Positions 1-11,217 of a stretch of 32,456 nucleotides of DNA are shown here, one piece after another. Made by a program: the position numbers and the translations under genes. The stretch covers positions 1 to 32,456 of the forward strand of contig NZ_JAUQWH010000098.1 in NCBI RefSeq assembly GCF_030757795.1, written 5' to 3'. This stretch comes from Actinoplanes oryzae. Its GTDB lineage: Bacteria > Actinomycetota > Actinomycetes > Mycobacteriales > Micromonosporaceae. The notes below the pieces were generated by a model. It made no database searches. It saw nothing but the letters and a program-made list of their open reading frames with translations, and was not told where the DNA came from. Numbering within the stretch: the stretch's first letter is position 1; each line of letters opens with the position of its first letter.

Positions 1-767
1 CCGGTGAGGCCGGCGTCGCCCATCGGGCCGCCGATCTCGAAGCGGCCGGTCGGGTTGACCAGCAGCCGGTAGCCCTCGGTGTCGAGGTCGAGGCCCGCGA
101 GCACCGGCGCGATGACGTGCTCGCGGATGTCCGGGGTGAGCAGCGACTCGATCGAGATGTCGGCGGCGTGCTGGGTGGACACCACGACCGTGTCGAGGCG
201 CACCGGCTTGAAGCCGTCGTACTCCACGGTGACCTGGGTCTTGCCGTCGGGCCGCAGGTAGGGGACCGTGCCGTCCTTGCGCACCTCGGACAGCCGGCGG
301 GCCAGGCGGTGGGCCAGCGCGATCGGCAGCGGCATCAGCTCGGGCGTCTCGGAGCAGGCGAAGCCGAACATCATGCCCTGGTCGCCGGCGCCCTGCGCGT
401 CGAGGACGTGGTCGGAGTTGCCCTCGCGCAGCTCGACCGCGCTGTCCACGCCCTGGGCGATGTCGGGCGACTGCGCACCGATGGACACGCTGACGCCGCA
501 GGAGGCACCGTCGAAGCCCTTCTTCGACGAGTCGTAGCCGATGCCCAGGATGGTCTCGCGGACGATGGTGTTGATGTCCGCGTACGCCTGCGTGGTGACC
601 TCGCCGGCCACGTGCACCTGACCGGTCGTGATCAGCGTCTCCACCGCCACGCGGCTCTGGGGGTCCTGCCGCAGCAGGGCGTCGAGAATGCCGTCGCTGA
701 TCTGGTCAGCGATCTTGTCCGGGTGGCCTTCCGTGACCGACTCGGAAGTGAAAAGGCGGCGTGCCAC
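1..767 (-). CDS. metK: S-adenosylmethionine synthetase, 5' part (3' end outside window)
   Basis: MetK makes S-adenosylmethionine from methionine and ATP in the cytosol. About 255 N-terminal residues of an enzyme usually near 400 residues are present; the reading frame runs off the left edge at GPMGDAGLTG, a conserved MetK segment. Visible signatures include the N-terminal FTSESVTEGHPDK, the central GAGDQGMMFGFAC loop, and TVEYDG. The start is GTG at 767 (ARRLFTSESV), preceded by a GAGGAG ribosome site about 6 nt upstream. It follows coaBC by 77 bp, so it may be co-transcribed; the gap is too short for a SAM riboswitch and I see none. Identity is certain; the truncation is only a window edge. 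Confidence 0.97.
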   Translation of the reverse strand, partial: MARRLFTSESVTEGHPDKIADQISDGILDALLRQDPQSRVAVETLITTGQVHVAGEVTTQAYADINTIVRETILGIGYDSSKKGFDGASCGVSVSIGAQSPDIAQGVDSAVELREGNSDHVLDAQGAGDQGMMFGFACSETPELMPLPIALAHRLARRLSEVRKDGTVPYLRPDGKTQVTVEYDGFKPVRLDTVVVSTQHAADISIESLLTPDIREHVIAPVLAGLDLDTEGYRLLVNPTGRFEIGGPMGDAGLT

Positions 768-844
768 GGTGCTCCTCAGGAATTCGTCGAAGGTTCGTCC
801 CGCGGCAGTGTAGTCACCGCCGCTGGGGGCTCGCTTGACCGGTG

Positions 845-2062
845 TCAGGGCATCCCATCATGGCCGACGTGCCCGGCCAGAAGCGAGGCGACCTCGTCCC
901 ATATCGCATCCGCCACATCGGCTTTGGGGAGTTTACCGAGGGTCGCGGAGCTCCCGTCGGCGCCCAGGATCGTGACCGTGTTGTCATCCTCGCCGAACAC
1001 CCGATCGGTGCCCACCTCGTTGACCACGATGAGGTCGGCGCGCTTGCGGACGAGCTTGCCGCGCGCGTGCTCCAGGGCGTCGTGCGTCTCGGCGGCGAAC
1101 GCGACGAGCAGCTGCCCGTTTCGTTTCGCCGCGCCCAGTTCGGCTGCGATGTCGGGATTGGTGACCAGCTCGACAACGGGCGCCGTACCGTCGGAGCTCT
1201 TCTTGATCTTCTGCTCGGCGACCGACGCGGGCCGGAAGTCGGCGGGCGCCGCGGCCATGACCGCCACGTCCGCGTCCGCGAAGGCGGCCACGGTCGCCTT
1301 GCGCAGCTCCTCGGTGGTCGACACCCGGACGAGGGAGACGCCCGCCGGATCGGGCAGCGTGACGTTCGCCGCGACGAGCGTCACCCGGGCGCCCCGGGCC
1401 ACGGCCGCACGCGCCAGGGCGTACCCCTGCTTGCCGGAGGAGCGGTTGCCCAGGAACCGTACGGGATCGAGCGGCTCGCGCGTCCCGCCCGCGGTGACCA
1501 CCACATGACGCCCCGCGAGATCGGCCGCGAAGGAGCCCCGCAGCAGATGCAGGGCGGTCTCGAAGATCGAGGCCGGGTCGGGCAGGCGTCCCTTACCGGT
1601 GTCCGCCCCGGTGAGGCGTCCCACGGCCGGCTCGATGACGACGACGCCCCGCGACCGCAGCGTGGCGACGTTCGCGCGCGTGGCGGCGTTCTCCCACATC
1701 TCGGTGTGCATCGCGGGCGCGAGCACCACCGGGCAGGTGGCCGTCAGCAGCGTGTTGGTCAGCAGGTCGTCGGCGATGCCGTGGGCGGCCTTGGCGATCA
1801 GGTCGGCCGTGGCGGGCGCGACGACGACGAGCTCGGCGGCCCGGCCGATGCGCACATGCGGGACCTCGTGCACGTCCTCCCACACCTCGGTGGCGACCGG
1901 CCGGCCGGACAGCGCCGCCCAGGTGGGCTCCCCGACGAACTTCAGCGCCGAGGCGGTCGGCACGACGCGCACGCCGTGCCCCGACTCGGTGAAGAGCCGC
2001 AGCAGCTCGCAGGCCTTGTAGGCGGCGATGCCCCCGCCGACCCCCAGCACGATCTCGGCCAC
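845..2062 (-). CDS. coaBC: Bifunctional phosphopantothenoylcysteine decarboxylase / phosphopantothenate-cysteine ligase
   Basis: CoaBC carries out two steps of coenzyme A synthesis: it ligates cysteine to 4'-phosphopantothenate (CoaB, C-terminal half) and decarboxylates the product to 4'-phosphopantetheine (CoaC, N-terminal half, FMN). The protein has 405 residues. CoaC features are the flavin-binding GVGGGIAAYK, His69 in PHVRIG and PAMHTEMW at 116-123. CoaB features are TAGGTREPLDPVRFLGNRSSGKQG near 190-212, MAAAPADFRP and the KIKK lysine motif. In E. coli the PxMNxxMW motif has Asn where this protein has His119, and the flap cysteine is not present; from memory mycobacterial CoaBC looks the same, so this is probably the actinobacterial form. 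Start is GTG. It lies 105 bp after rpoZ. Confidence 0.95.
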   Translation of the reverse strand: MAEIVLGVGGGIAAYKACELLRLFTESGHGVRVVPTASALKFVGEPTWAALSGRPVATEVWEDVHEVPHVRIGRAAELVVVAPATADLIAKAAHGIADDLLTNTLLTATCPVVLAPAMHTEMWENAATRANVATLRSRGVVVIEPAVGRLTGADTGKGRLPDPASIFETALHLLRGSFAADLAGRHVVVTAGGTREPLDPVRFLGNRSSGKQGYALARAAVARGARVTLVAANVTLPDPAGVSLVRVSTTEELRKATVAAFADADVAVMAAAPADFRPASVAEQKIKKSSDGTAPVVELVTNPDIAAELGAAKRNGQLLVAFAAETHDALEHARGKLVRKRADLIVVNEVGTDRVFGEDDNTVTILGADGSSATLGKLPKADVADAIWDEVASLLAGHVGHDGMP

Positions 2063-2167
2063 GACAACCCCCTGCGCACCGCGGAAACGACGAAACCCGC
2101 GCCCGCGGAAGCGCGGACACGGGTCAAGCCAAGCACACGGCCCCGGCGAGGCCGGTGCCGGAGCGGG

Positions 2168-2431
2168 TCACGGGTTGTCGGTCGCCTCGGCGGTCAGCAG
2201 CCCGGCGTTGATCTCGCGCATCGCGATGGAGAGCGGCTTCTCCTGCGGCGTCGTCTCCACGAGGGGCCCGACATACTCCAGAAGGCCCTCACCGAGCTGG
2301 CTGTAGTAGGCGTTGACCTGGCGGGCGCGCTTGGCCGCGAAGATCACCAGCGAGTACTTCGACGAGGTCTTGTCGAGCAGCTCGTCGATCGGCGGGTTGG
2401 TGATGCCTTCGGGGTTGGCGATGGTTCCCAC
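2168..2431 (-). CDS. rpoZ: RNA polymerase omega subunit
   Basis: Omega is the small RNA polymerase subunit that clamps the beta' subunit and helps core assembly. The 87-residue protein has the family core ITNPPIDELLDKTSSKYSLV followed by FAAKRARQ, which contacts beta'. The C-terminal part (GLLEYVGPLVE, KPLSIAMREINAG) is of the actinobacterial type. Start is GTG at 2431. It sits 18 bp after gmk and before coaBC, the usual gmk-rpoZ-coaBC order, so these are almost certainly co-transcribed. Confidence 0.95.
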   Translation of the reverse strand: MGTIANPEGITNPPIDELLDKTSSKYSLVIFAAKRARQVNAYYSQLGEGLLEYVGPLVETTPQEKPLSIAMREINAGLLTAEATDNP

Positions 2432-2449
2432 GAAAATGACGTCCTAACG

Positions 2450-3046
2450 TTAAAGCTGTTCGGGAGTCAGGAATGACGAACCGAGCAATCCTACCAGCTC
2501 ATCGGCCGCCCGCTCGACGAAGTCGTTCACGACCGTGCGGTCGAACTCCTTCTCGGCGGCCAGCTCCTCGTCGGCGTGCGCCAGCCGGCGCCGGATCGTG
2601 TCCTCGTCCTCGGTGCCCCGGCCGACCAGGCGGCGGTGCAGCTCCTCGACGCTGGGCGGCGCGAGAAAGACGAGCTGGGCGTCCGGCATCGTGGCGCGCA
2701 CCTGGCGCGCGCCCTGCAGATCGATCTTGAGCAGCACCGGGCGGCCGCTCGACAGCCAGCCCTCCACCTGCGCGCGGGGCGTGCCGTAGAGGTTGCCCGC
2801 GAACTCGGCCCATTCCAGCAACTGGTCGCCGTCGATCAGGCGCTGGAACTCGGACCGCGTGACGAAGTGGTAGTGCTCGCCGTCGGTCTCGTAGTCGCGC
2901 TTCTTGCGGGTCGTCACCGACACCGAAAGCTTGATCCATGGCGAGCGCGCCCGGATCAACTCGATCACGCTGTCCTTGCCGACCCCGGAGGGGCCGGAGA
3001 GGACGGTGAGTCGGGCCGCCGGGCGCGCGTCGTCATCCATGCTCAC
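2450..3046 (-). CDS. gmk: Guanylate kinase
   Basis: Gmk phosphorylates GMP to GDP using ATP. The 198-residue protein has the P-loop GPSGVGKDS at about 18-26, the GMP-binding segment SVSVTTRKKRDYETDGEHYHFV, the YGTPRAQVE loop and the LLKIDLQGARQV strand. The C-terminal lid includes RRRLAHADEEL. The frame opens with GTG at 3046 and an ATG follows two codons later (3040); both are plausible and change the product by two residues. It lies 26 bp downstream of mihF, which it follows in Streptomyces and Mycobacterium as well, and likely shares that promoter. Confidence 0.96.
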   Translation of the reverse strand: MSMDDDARPAARLTVLSGPSGVGKDSVIELIRARSPWIKLSVSVTTRKKRDYETDGEHYHFVTRSEFQRLIDGDQLLEWAEFAGNLYGTPRAQVEGWLSSGRPVLLKIDLQGARQVRATMPDAQLVFLAPPSVEELHRRLVGRGTEDEDTIRRRLAHADEELAAEKEFDRTVVNDFVERAADELVGLLGSSFLTPEQL

Positions 3047-3072
3047 GGCTCATTACTACACGAGCCGCCGAG

Positions 3073-3390
3073 TCAGTTCGCAGCGAACTCCCCCAGGAGG
3101 GCCTTACGCTGCTGCTCGCCGAGGCCACGGAGGCGACGGCTGTCGGCGATCTTGAGCTTCTCCATGATCTGGGTGGCCCGGATCTTGCCGATGCCCGGCA
3201 GCGCCTGCAGCACGGCCGAGACCTTCAGCTTGCCGACGACGTCGTCGCCCTCGGCCCGGTCGAGCACGGCGGCGAGGGTGGTCTTGCCGGACTTGAGCTG
3301 TTCCTTCAGCTCGGCCCGGGCCTTGCGAATCTCCGCGGCCTTCTCCAGCGCGGCTGCACGCTGCTCGGGGCTCAGTGACGGGAGCGGCAC
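3073..3390 (-). CDS. mihF: Actinobacterial integration host factor (mIHF/sIHF)
   Basis: mIHF/sIHF is a small nucleoid-associated DNA-binding protein found in actinobacteria; it is unrelated in sequence to E. coli IHF and affects nucleoid structure, lysogenic integration and development. The 105 residues match the family length. A long basic N-terminal helix (PEQRAAALEKAAEIRKARAELKE) precedes the helix-turn-helix-like part, with LPGIGKIRATQIMEKL (about 65-80) as the conserved DNA-binding element. Start is GTG at 3390 with an excellent GAGGAG ribosome site about 6 nt upstream. A 184-bp gap separates it from pyrF, with a candidate promoter, so it can be expressed independently of pyr. Confidence 0.95.
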   Translation of the reverse strand: MPLPSLSPEQRAAALEKAAEIRKARAELKEQLKSGKTTLAAVLDRAEGDDVVGKLKVSAVLQALPGIGKIRATQIMEKLKIADSRRLRGLGEQQRKALLGEFAAN

Positions 3391-3458
3391 CAGTTCTCCT
3401 CAGGTCCCTATCGCGCTGGCAGTTCAATACCGGCGCTTCTGTGAAACGTGGTGTGCCA

Positions 3459-3484
3459 GGGAACCAAAGGGGCATGTGGTTCCC
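3459..3484 (-). other. Hairpin in the putative mihF leader
   Basis: GGGAACC (3459-3465) and GGTTCCC (3478-3484) form a perfect 7-bp inverted repeat with a 12-nt loop. It falls inside the predicted 5' leader of mihF, just downstream of the candidate -10 box. It could be an RNA element or a protein operator; there is no T-tract, so it does not look like a terminator. Confidence 0.35.
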
Positions 3485-3494
3485 GGCGCCGGGA

Positions 3495-3523
3495 AAACTA
3501 GCGGTCAATCAGCCTTTCGGCAA
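3495..3523 (-). promoter_or_regulatory. Candidate promoter for mihF-gmk-rpoZ
   Basis: On the minus strand TTGCCG (3518-3523) and TAGTTT (3495-3500) are separated by exactly 17 nt, a good fit to a housekeeping sigma promoter. This would place the start near 3487 and give a leader of roughly 95 nt before the mihF GTG. Called from sequence pattern only. Confidence 0.45.
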
Positions 3524-3524
3524 C

Positions 3525-3541
3525 GTGGGGGTACCCCTCAC
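3525..3541. other. Small inverted repeat between pyrF and mihF
   Basis: GTGGGGGTACCCCTCAC forms a 7-bp stem (one G-T pair) around a 3-nt loop. It lies directly upstream of the candidate mihF -35 box and 34 bp after the pyrF stop, so it could end pyr transcription or bind a regulator. It has no T-tract. Confidence 0.3.
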
Positions 3542-3574
3542 GCCGATGCGGCCGGGCCTGCTAGGCAGCCTGTT

Positions 3575-4405
3575 TCACCCGATCACGGCCCGGCAGGCGG
3601 CCTCGGCGCGGTCCGCGGCGGCCCGCAGCGCGGCGGCCGACGGGCCCGCCGAGAGAACCTCCCGTGAGTACGACGGAAGCACGTTCCGCAGGCTTTCTCC
3701 GAAAATTTCGCGGAGCCCGGCGGGGTCGCCACCCTGCGCGCCGAGGCCCGGGGCGAGCAACGCGCCGTTGATCTTCGACAGGTCGTGACCGGTGCGCCCG
3801 ATGGTCGCGCCGACCACCGCGCCGATGCTGCCGAGCGGCTCCGCACCCGCGTTGAGCTGGGAAATCTCGTCGATCACGGCCTGCGCGACGCTGCGCCCGT
3901 CCGCCGCGACGGCGTGCTGGACGGCCGGCCCCTCGGGGTTCGACGTCAGCGCGAGGACAAACACACCACGTCCGTAAGTGGCCGCCATGTCGAACGCCGG
4001 CCGCAGCGAGCCGACCCCGAGGAAAGGACTGACAGTAATCGCATCGACACTCAGCGAACTGTCCGGATCGAGGTAGGCGGACGCGTACGCGGCCATCGTC
4101 GAGCCGATGTCGCCGCGTTTCACGTCGAGAAGTACCAGCCCACCGGCCTCACGTGACTGTCGGATAATTGACTCAAGGATCGCGATGCCACGTGATCCAA
4201 ATCTCTCGAAGAAGGCCGACTGCGGCTTCAGCACGGCGACCCGTTCGGCCAGTGCTTCGACGACCGTGAAGCTGAAGCGTTCGAGGCCGGCGAGGTCGTC
4301 GGACAGCCCCCAGCTCGTCAGCAGAGCGGGGTGTGGATCGATGCCGACGCACAGCGGGCCCCGGGTGTCCAGGGCCGTGCGGAGCCGGCTGCCGAAGGTC
4401 TCCAT
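3575..4405 (-). CDS. pyrF: Orotidine 5'-phosphate decarboxylase (type 2)
   Basis: PyrF makes UMP from OMP, the last step of de novo pyrimidine synthesis. The 276-residue protein is the longer 'type 2' form found in actinobacteria and some other bacteria. The substrate-binding start is GIDPHPALL and the active-site motif is LDVKRGDIGST with catalytic Lys96; VSPFLGVGSL and LAPGLGAQGGD (phosphate-binding region) follow. Start is ATG with a GGAAGGGGA ribosome site about 10 nt upstream. It is the last pyr gene, 126 bp after pyrD. Codon use is odd: residues 68-72 are AGA TTT GGA TCA CGT, and several further A/T-ending codons follow to residue 88 and again around 4024-4065, unlike the G/C-ending codons of its neighbours. 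Confidence 0.96.
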   Translation of the reverse strand: METFGSRLRTALDTRGPLCVGIDPHPALLTSWGLSDDLAGLERFSFTVVEALAERVAVLKPQSAFFERFGSRGIAILESIIRQSREAGGLVLLDVKRGDIGSTMAAYASAYLDPDSSLSVDAITVSPFLGVGSLRPAFDMAATYGRGVFVLALTSNPEGPAVQHAVAADGRSVAQAVIDEISQLNAGAEPLGSIGAVVGATIGRTGHDLSKINGALLAPGLGAQGGDPAGLREIFGESLRNVLPSYSREVLSAGPSAAALRAAADRAEAACRAVIG

Positions 4406-4531
4406 GACAGGTGATCCCCTTCCGGTGTATGGAGGTGTCGGGTGGCGGACACCGCCGGCACACCCGAAGCGGTAGAAAGCGGTGCTGAGAGGCCGGCAGA
4501 CGGCCCGGAAGGCTGCACCGCACAGGGAGGT

Positions 4532-5535
4532 CTAGGAACGGCGCGTCCGGGCCACTGCACGGACCAGACCCGGCCCGCGATAGATGAATCCCGTGTAGAG
4601 CTGCACGAGCGAGGCGCCCGCGTCGAACATCCGGGCCGCGTCGTCGGCGTCGAGGATCCCGCCGACCCCGATGATCGGCAGCCGCCCGCCGGTCTCCCGG
4701 TGGACGAATTGCACCACTTCGCGGGCCCGCGAGGTGAGCGGCCGCCCGGACAGTCCGCCGGCCTCGCCCGAAAGTTTCTGATCGGCCGCCGCGAGCCCGT
4801 CACGCCCGAGCGTCGTGTTCGTCGCGATCACGCCCGCCGCGCCGTACGCCAGGCACACCTCGAGCAGCTCCGCGATGGCCGGCTCGGTCAGGTCCGGCGC
4901 GATCTTCACCAGCACCGGCGTCTTGCCGACCAGCGCCCCGAGCAGCGCGGACAGGAACGACTTGTCCTGCAGCGAGCGCAGCCCCGGCGTGTTCGGCGAC
5001 GACACGTTGATCGCGATGTAGTCCGCGTAGGGCGCCAGCAGCTCGTACGACGCCAGGTAGTCCGGCACCGCCTCGTCCAGCGGGGTCACCTTGGACTTGC
5101 CGAGCGAGATGCCCAGCGGCACCCCGATCGGGCCCAGCGCCTTCAGCCGGGCCGCCAGCGCCGCCGCGCCCTCGTTGTTGAAGCCCATCCGGTTGATCAC
5201 GGCCTCGCTGTCCCGCAGCCGGAACAGCCGGGGCTTCTCGTTACCCGGCTGGGCCAGCGCCGTGACCGTGCCGACCTCGACGAAGCCGAAGCCGAGGGCG
5301 GGCCACGCCGGCAGGGCGAGACCGTTCTTGTCCATGCCGGCGGCGAGCCCGACCGGGTTGGGGAAGCGCACGCCGAAGACGTCGGTGGGCGCGCTCACCG
5401 CGTACCGGCGGCGCAGCAGCGACAACGCGGCCGGGGGCAGCCCGGCCAGCCGCTGCACGGTGAACTCGTGCGCCTTCTCGGCGTCGCCGCCGCCCACCCG
5501 GAACAGGACCGGGCGGACGGCGGACTCGAACAGGG

Positions 5536-5539
<4 letters not shown>
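4532..5539 (-). CDS. pyrD: Quinone-dependent dihydroorotate dehydrogenase (class 2)
   Basis: PyrD oxidises dihydroorotate to orotate with FMN and passes electrons to the membrane quinone pool. The 335-residue protein has the N-terminal hydrophobic/amphipathic helix region (TLFESAVRPVLFRVGG) typical of the membrane-associated class 2 enzyme, then FPNPVGLAAGMDKNG, INRMGFNNEG, the active-site serine loop NVSSPNTPGLR, the ATNTT segment and the FMN phosphate-binding GVGGI. Start is GTG at 5539; its first bases overlap the carB stop (GTGA), indicating translational coupling. An upstream extension of this frame into carB is spurious. Confidence 0.96.
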
Positions 5540-8844
<3,305 letters not shown>

Positions 8845-8845
8845 G

Positions 8846-9958
8846 TCAGCGGGCCTCGACCTTCTCGACGAGCTCCACGAACCGGTCGAACAGGTAGTCC
8901 GCATCGTGCGGGCCCGCGGCGGCTTCGGGGTGGTACTGGACGGTGAACGCGGGGACCTCGAGCGCCCGCAGGCCCTCGACCACGTTGTCGTTGAGGCAGA
9001 CGTGGGAGACCTCCACGCCGCCGAAGTTCGTGTCGATGACCGTGTTGAGCGGGGCGTCGACCGCGAACCCGTGGTTGTGGCTGGTCACCTCGACCTTGCC
9101 GGTGGTCTTGTCGAAGACCGGCTGGTTGATGCCGCGGTGGCCGTAGCCCAGCTTGTAGGTGCCGAAGCCCAGCGCGCGGCCGAGGATCTGGCTGCCGAAG
9201 CAGATGCCGAACAGCGGCACCCGGCGGGTCATGACGTCGCGGGCGAGCGCGACCGGCCCGTCGGCGGTGGCCGGGTCGCCCGGGCCGGGCGACAGGAACA
9301 CCGCGTCCGGGCTGACCGCGAGCAGCTCGTCGATGCTCGTGGTGGCGGGGAAGACGTGCGTCGTCACACCGCGCTCGGCGAGCCGGCGGGAGACGTTGCG
9401 CTTGATGCCCAGGTCCAGCGCGGCAACGGTGTAGCGGTGCTCACCGACGGCCTCGACCGTGTAGCGCGACGCCGTGGTCACCTCGGCGGAGAGATCCGCG
9501 CCGGACATTTCCGGCTTTTCGAGCACGCGCGCCCGCAGCGACTCCGGATCGAGGTCCACCGTGGAGATGCCGACCCGCATCGCGCCGCGGGAGCGCAGGT
9601 GGCGGGTGAGGGCCCGGGTGTCGACGCCGCTGATGCCCACGACGCCCTCGGCGGCCAGGCGCTCGCCCAGGTCGCCGGTGGAGCGCCAGTTGGAGGGGCG
9701 GCGCGCGGGGTCGCGGACGACGTAGCCGGCGACCCACATCTTCGCCGACTCGTCGTCCTCGGCGTTGACGCCGGTGTTGCCGATCTGCGGCGCGGTCTGG
9801 ACCACGACCTGCCGGTGGTACGACGGGTCGGTCAGCGTCTCCTGGTAACCGGTCATGCCGGTGGTGAAGACCGCCTCGCCGAAGGTCTCCCCCTCGGCGC
9901 CGTAGGACTCACCGGAGAACGTGCGCCCGTCCTCGAGGACGAGGATTGCTTTCTTCAC
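8846..9958 (-). CDS. carA: Carbamoyl-phosphate synthase small subunit (glutaminase)
   Basis: CarA hydrolyses glutamine and channels ammonia to CarB. The 370-residue protein has the N-terminal CarA domain (LEDGRTFSGESYGAEGETFGEAVFTTGMTGYQE) and a C-terminal class I glutamine amidotransferase: oxyanion region LSPGPGDP (223-229), nucleophile Cys253 in GICFGSQ, and His343/Glu345 in YHPEA. Start is GTG at 9958, overlapping the pyrC stop by 4 nt (GTGA). The open frame continues far upstream through pyrC, but only the GTG start gives the conserved N terminus (KKAILVLEDG). In Streptomyces coelicolor I recall an extra membrane-protein gene between pyrC and carA; there is none here. Confidence 0.97.
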   Translation of the reverse strand: MKKAILVLEDGRTFSGESYGAEGETFGEAVFTTGMTGYQETLTDPSYHRQVVVQTAPQIGNTGVNAEDDESAKMWVAGYVVRDPARRPSNWRSTGDLGERLAAEGVVGISGVDTRALTRHLRSRGAMRVGISTVDLDPESLRARVLEKPEMSGADLSAEVTTASRYTVEAVGEHRYTVAALDLGIKRNVSRRLAERGVTTHVFPATTSIDELLAVSPDAVFLSPGPGDPATADGPVALARDVMTRRVPLFGICFGSQILGRALGFGTYKLGYGHRGINQPVFDKTTGKVEVTSHNHGFAVDAPLNTVIDTNFGGVEVSHVCLNDNVVEGLRALEVPAFTVQYHPEAAAGPHDADYLFDRFVELVEKVEAR

Positions 9959-11217
9959 TTCACGGCCTTTCCGTCCAGGACCGTCGGAACTCCCCGGAGG
10001 AAGGTCGCCACGATGCGACCCGGCAGGGTGGTGCCCGCGTACGGTGTGTTGCGGCTGCGGCTCGCCAGCTCGGACGGGTCGACGACCCGCCGGGCGGACG
10101 GGTCCACCAGCGTGAGGTTGGCCGGCGAACCGGCGATGAGTTCCCCGCCGTGCCCGGCCAAACCAGCGATCTTGGCCGGGGTGCGGGACATGCGGTCGGC
10201 GATCAGCTCCCAGCGCTCGCCCAGGACGCTGAGCACGACGGGCAGGGCGGTCTCGAGGCCGACCATGCCGGGGCGCGCGTACGCCCACTCGCACTCCTTG
10301 TCCTGCACGGCGTGCGGCGCGTGGTCGGTGGCGACCACGTCGATCACCCCGTCGATGAGTGCCTGCCGCAGCGCCTCGACGTCGGCGGCCGTCCGCAGCG
10401 GCGGGTTGACCTTGTAGACCGGGTCGTAGCTGGCGGCCAGCTCGTCGGTCAGCAGCAGGTGGTGCGGGGTGACCTCGGCCGTGACGCGGACGCCCCGGGC
10501 CTTGGCCTGGCGCAGCACCTCGACCGACCCGGCCGTGGACACGTGGCAGACGTGCAGGCGGCTGCCCACGTGCTCGGCGAGCAGCACGTCGCGGGCGATG
10601 ATCGCCTCCTCCGCGACGGCCGGCCAGCCGGTGAGCCCGAGGCGGGTGGACACCTCGCCCTCGTGCATCTGCGCGCCCTCGGTGAGCCGGGGCTCCTCGG
10701 CGTGCTGGGCGATGATCCCGTCGAACGCCTTCACGTACTCCAGGGCCCGCCGCATCAGCCGCGGGTCGGCGACGCAGAAGCCGTCGTCGGAGAAGATCCG
10801 GACGTTCGCCGCGGAGGTGGCCATCGCGCCCAGCTCGGCGAGCTGCTTGCCGGCCAGCCCGACGGTGACCGCGCCGATCGGCTGCACGTCGACGAGCCCG
10901 GCCTCGCGGCCCAGGCGCCACACCTGCTCGACCACGCCGGCGGTGTCGGCGACCGGCGAGGTGTTCGCCATCGCGCAGACCGCCGTGTAGCCGCCGAGGG
11001 CCGCCGCGCGCGAGCCGGTCTCGACCGTCTCGGCGTCCTCGCGGCCCGGCTCGCGCAGGTGCGTGTGCAGGTCGACCAGCCCGGGCAGCGCCACGAGCCC
11101 GGTCGCGTCGATCGTCTCGCCGGCCGTCGTCTCGCCGGTGATGACGCCGTCGCGGATCACCAGGTCGGTCGGCGCGGCGCCGAGCACGGAGACGTTCTTG
11201 ATCAGGTACGAGGTCAC
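9955..11217 (-). CDS. pyrC: Dihydroorotase
   Basis: PyrC cyclises carbamoyl aspartate to dihydroorotate. The 420-residue protein is the long type I form typical of Gram-positive and actinobacterial operons. The zinc-binding HTHLREPG is at 51-58 (His51, His53, substrate Arg55), NTSPV follows for substrate contact, further metal ligands are in QHAEE and VCHVSTAG, and the catalytic aspartate is in ATDHAPHA. Start is GTG at 11217, overlapping the pyrB stop by 4 nt; its own stop overlaps carA in the same way. Confidence 0.96.
   Translation of the reverse strand: MTSYLIKNVSVLGAAPTDLVIRDGVITGETTAGETIDATGLVALPGLVDLHTHLREPGREDAETVETGSRAAALGGYTAVCAMANTSPVADTAGVVEQVWRLGREAGLVDVQPIGAVTVGLAGKQLAELGAMATSAANVRIFSDDGFCVADPRLMRRALEYVKAFDGIIAQHAEEPRLTEGAQMHEGEVSTRLGLTGWPAVAEEAIIARDVLLAEHVGSRLHVCHVSTAGSVEVLRQAKARGVRVTAEVTPHHLLLTDELAASYDPVYKVNPPLRTAADVEALRQALIDGVIDVVATDHAPHAVQDKECEWAYARPGMVGLETALPVVLSVLGERWELIADRMSRTPAKIAGLAGHGGELIAGSPANLTLVDPSARRVVDPSELASRSRNTPYAGTTLPGRIVATFLRGVPTVLDGKAVK

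Noticed and set aside
768..844. SAM riboswitch ahead of metK
   Set aside because: Only 77 nt separate coaBC and metK and no riboswitch-like set of helices is visible.
845..2062. CoaBC as inactive because the Asn of PxMNxxMW and the flap Cys are replaced
   Set aside because: Mycobacterial CoaBC, which is active and essential, shows the same PAMHTEMW form as far as I recall.
8846..10921. A 691-residue carA, and similar upstream extensions of aroK (to 20786), aroB (to 19402), carB (to 8904), pyrD (to 5821) and ruvX (to 25080)
   Set aside because: The extra residues are out-of-frame reading of the preceding gene and do not match the families; conserved N termini start at the shorter sites.
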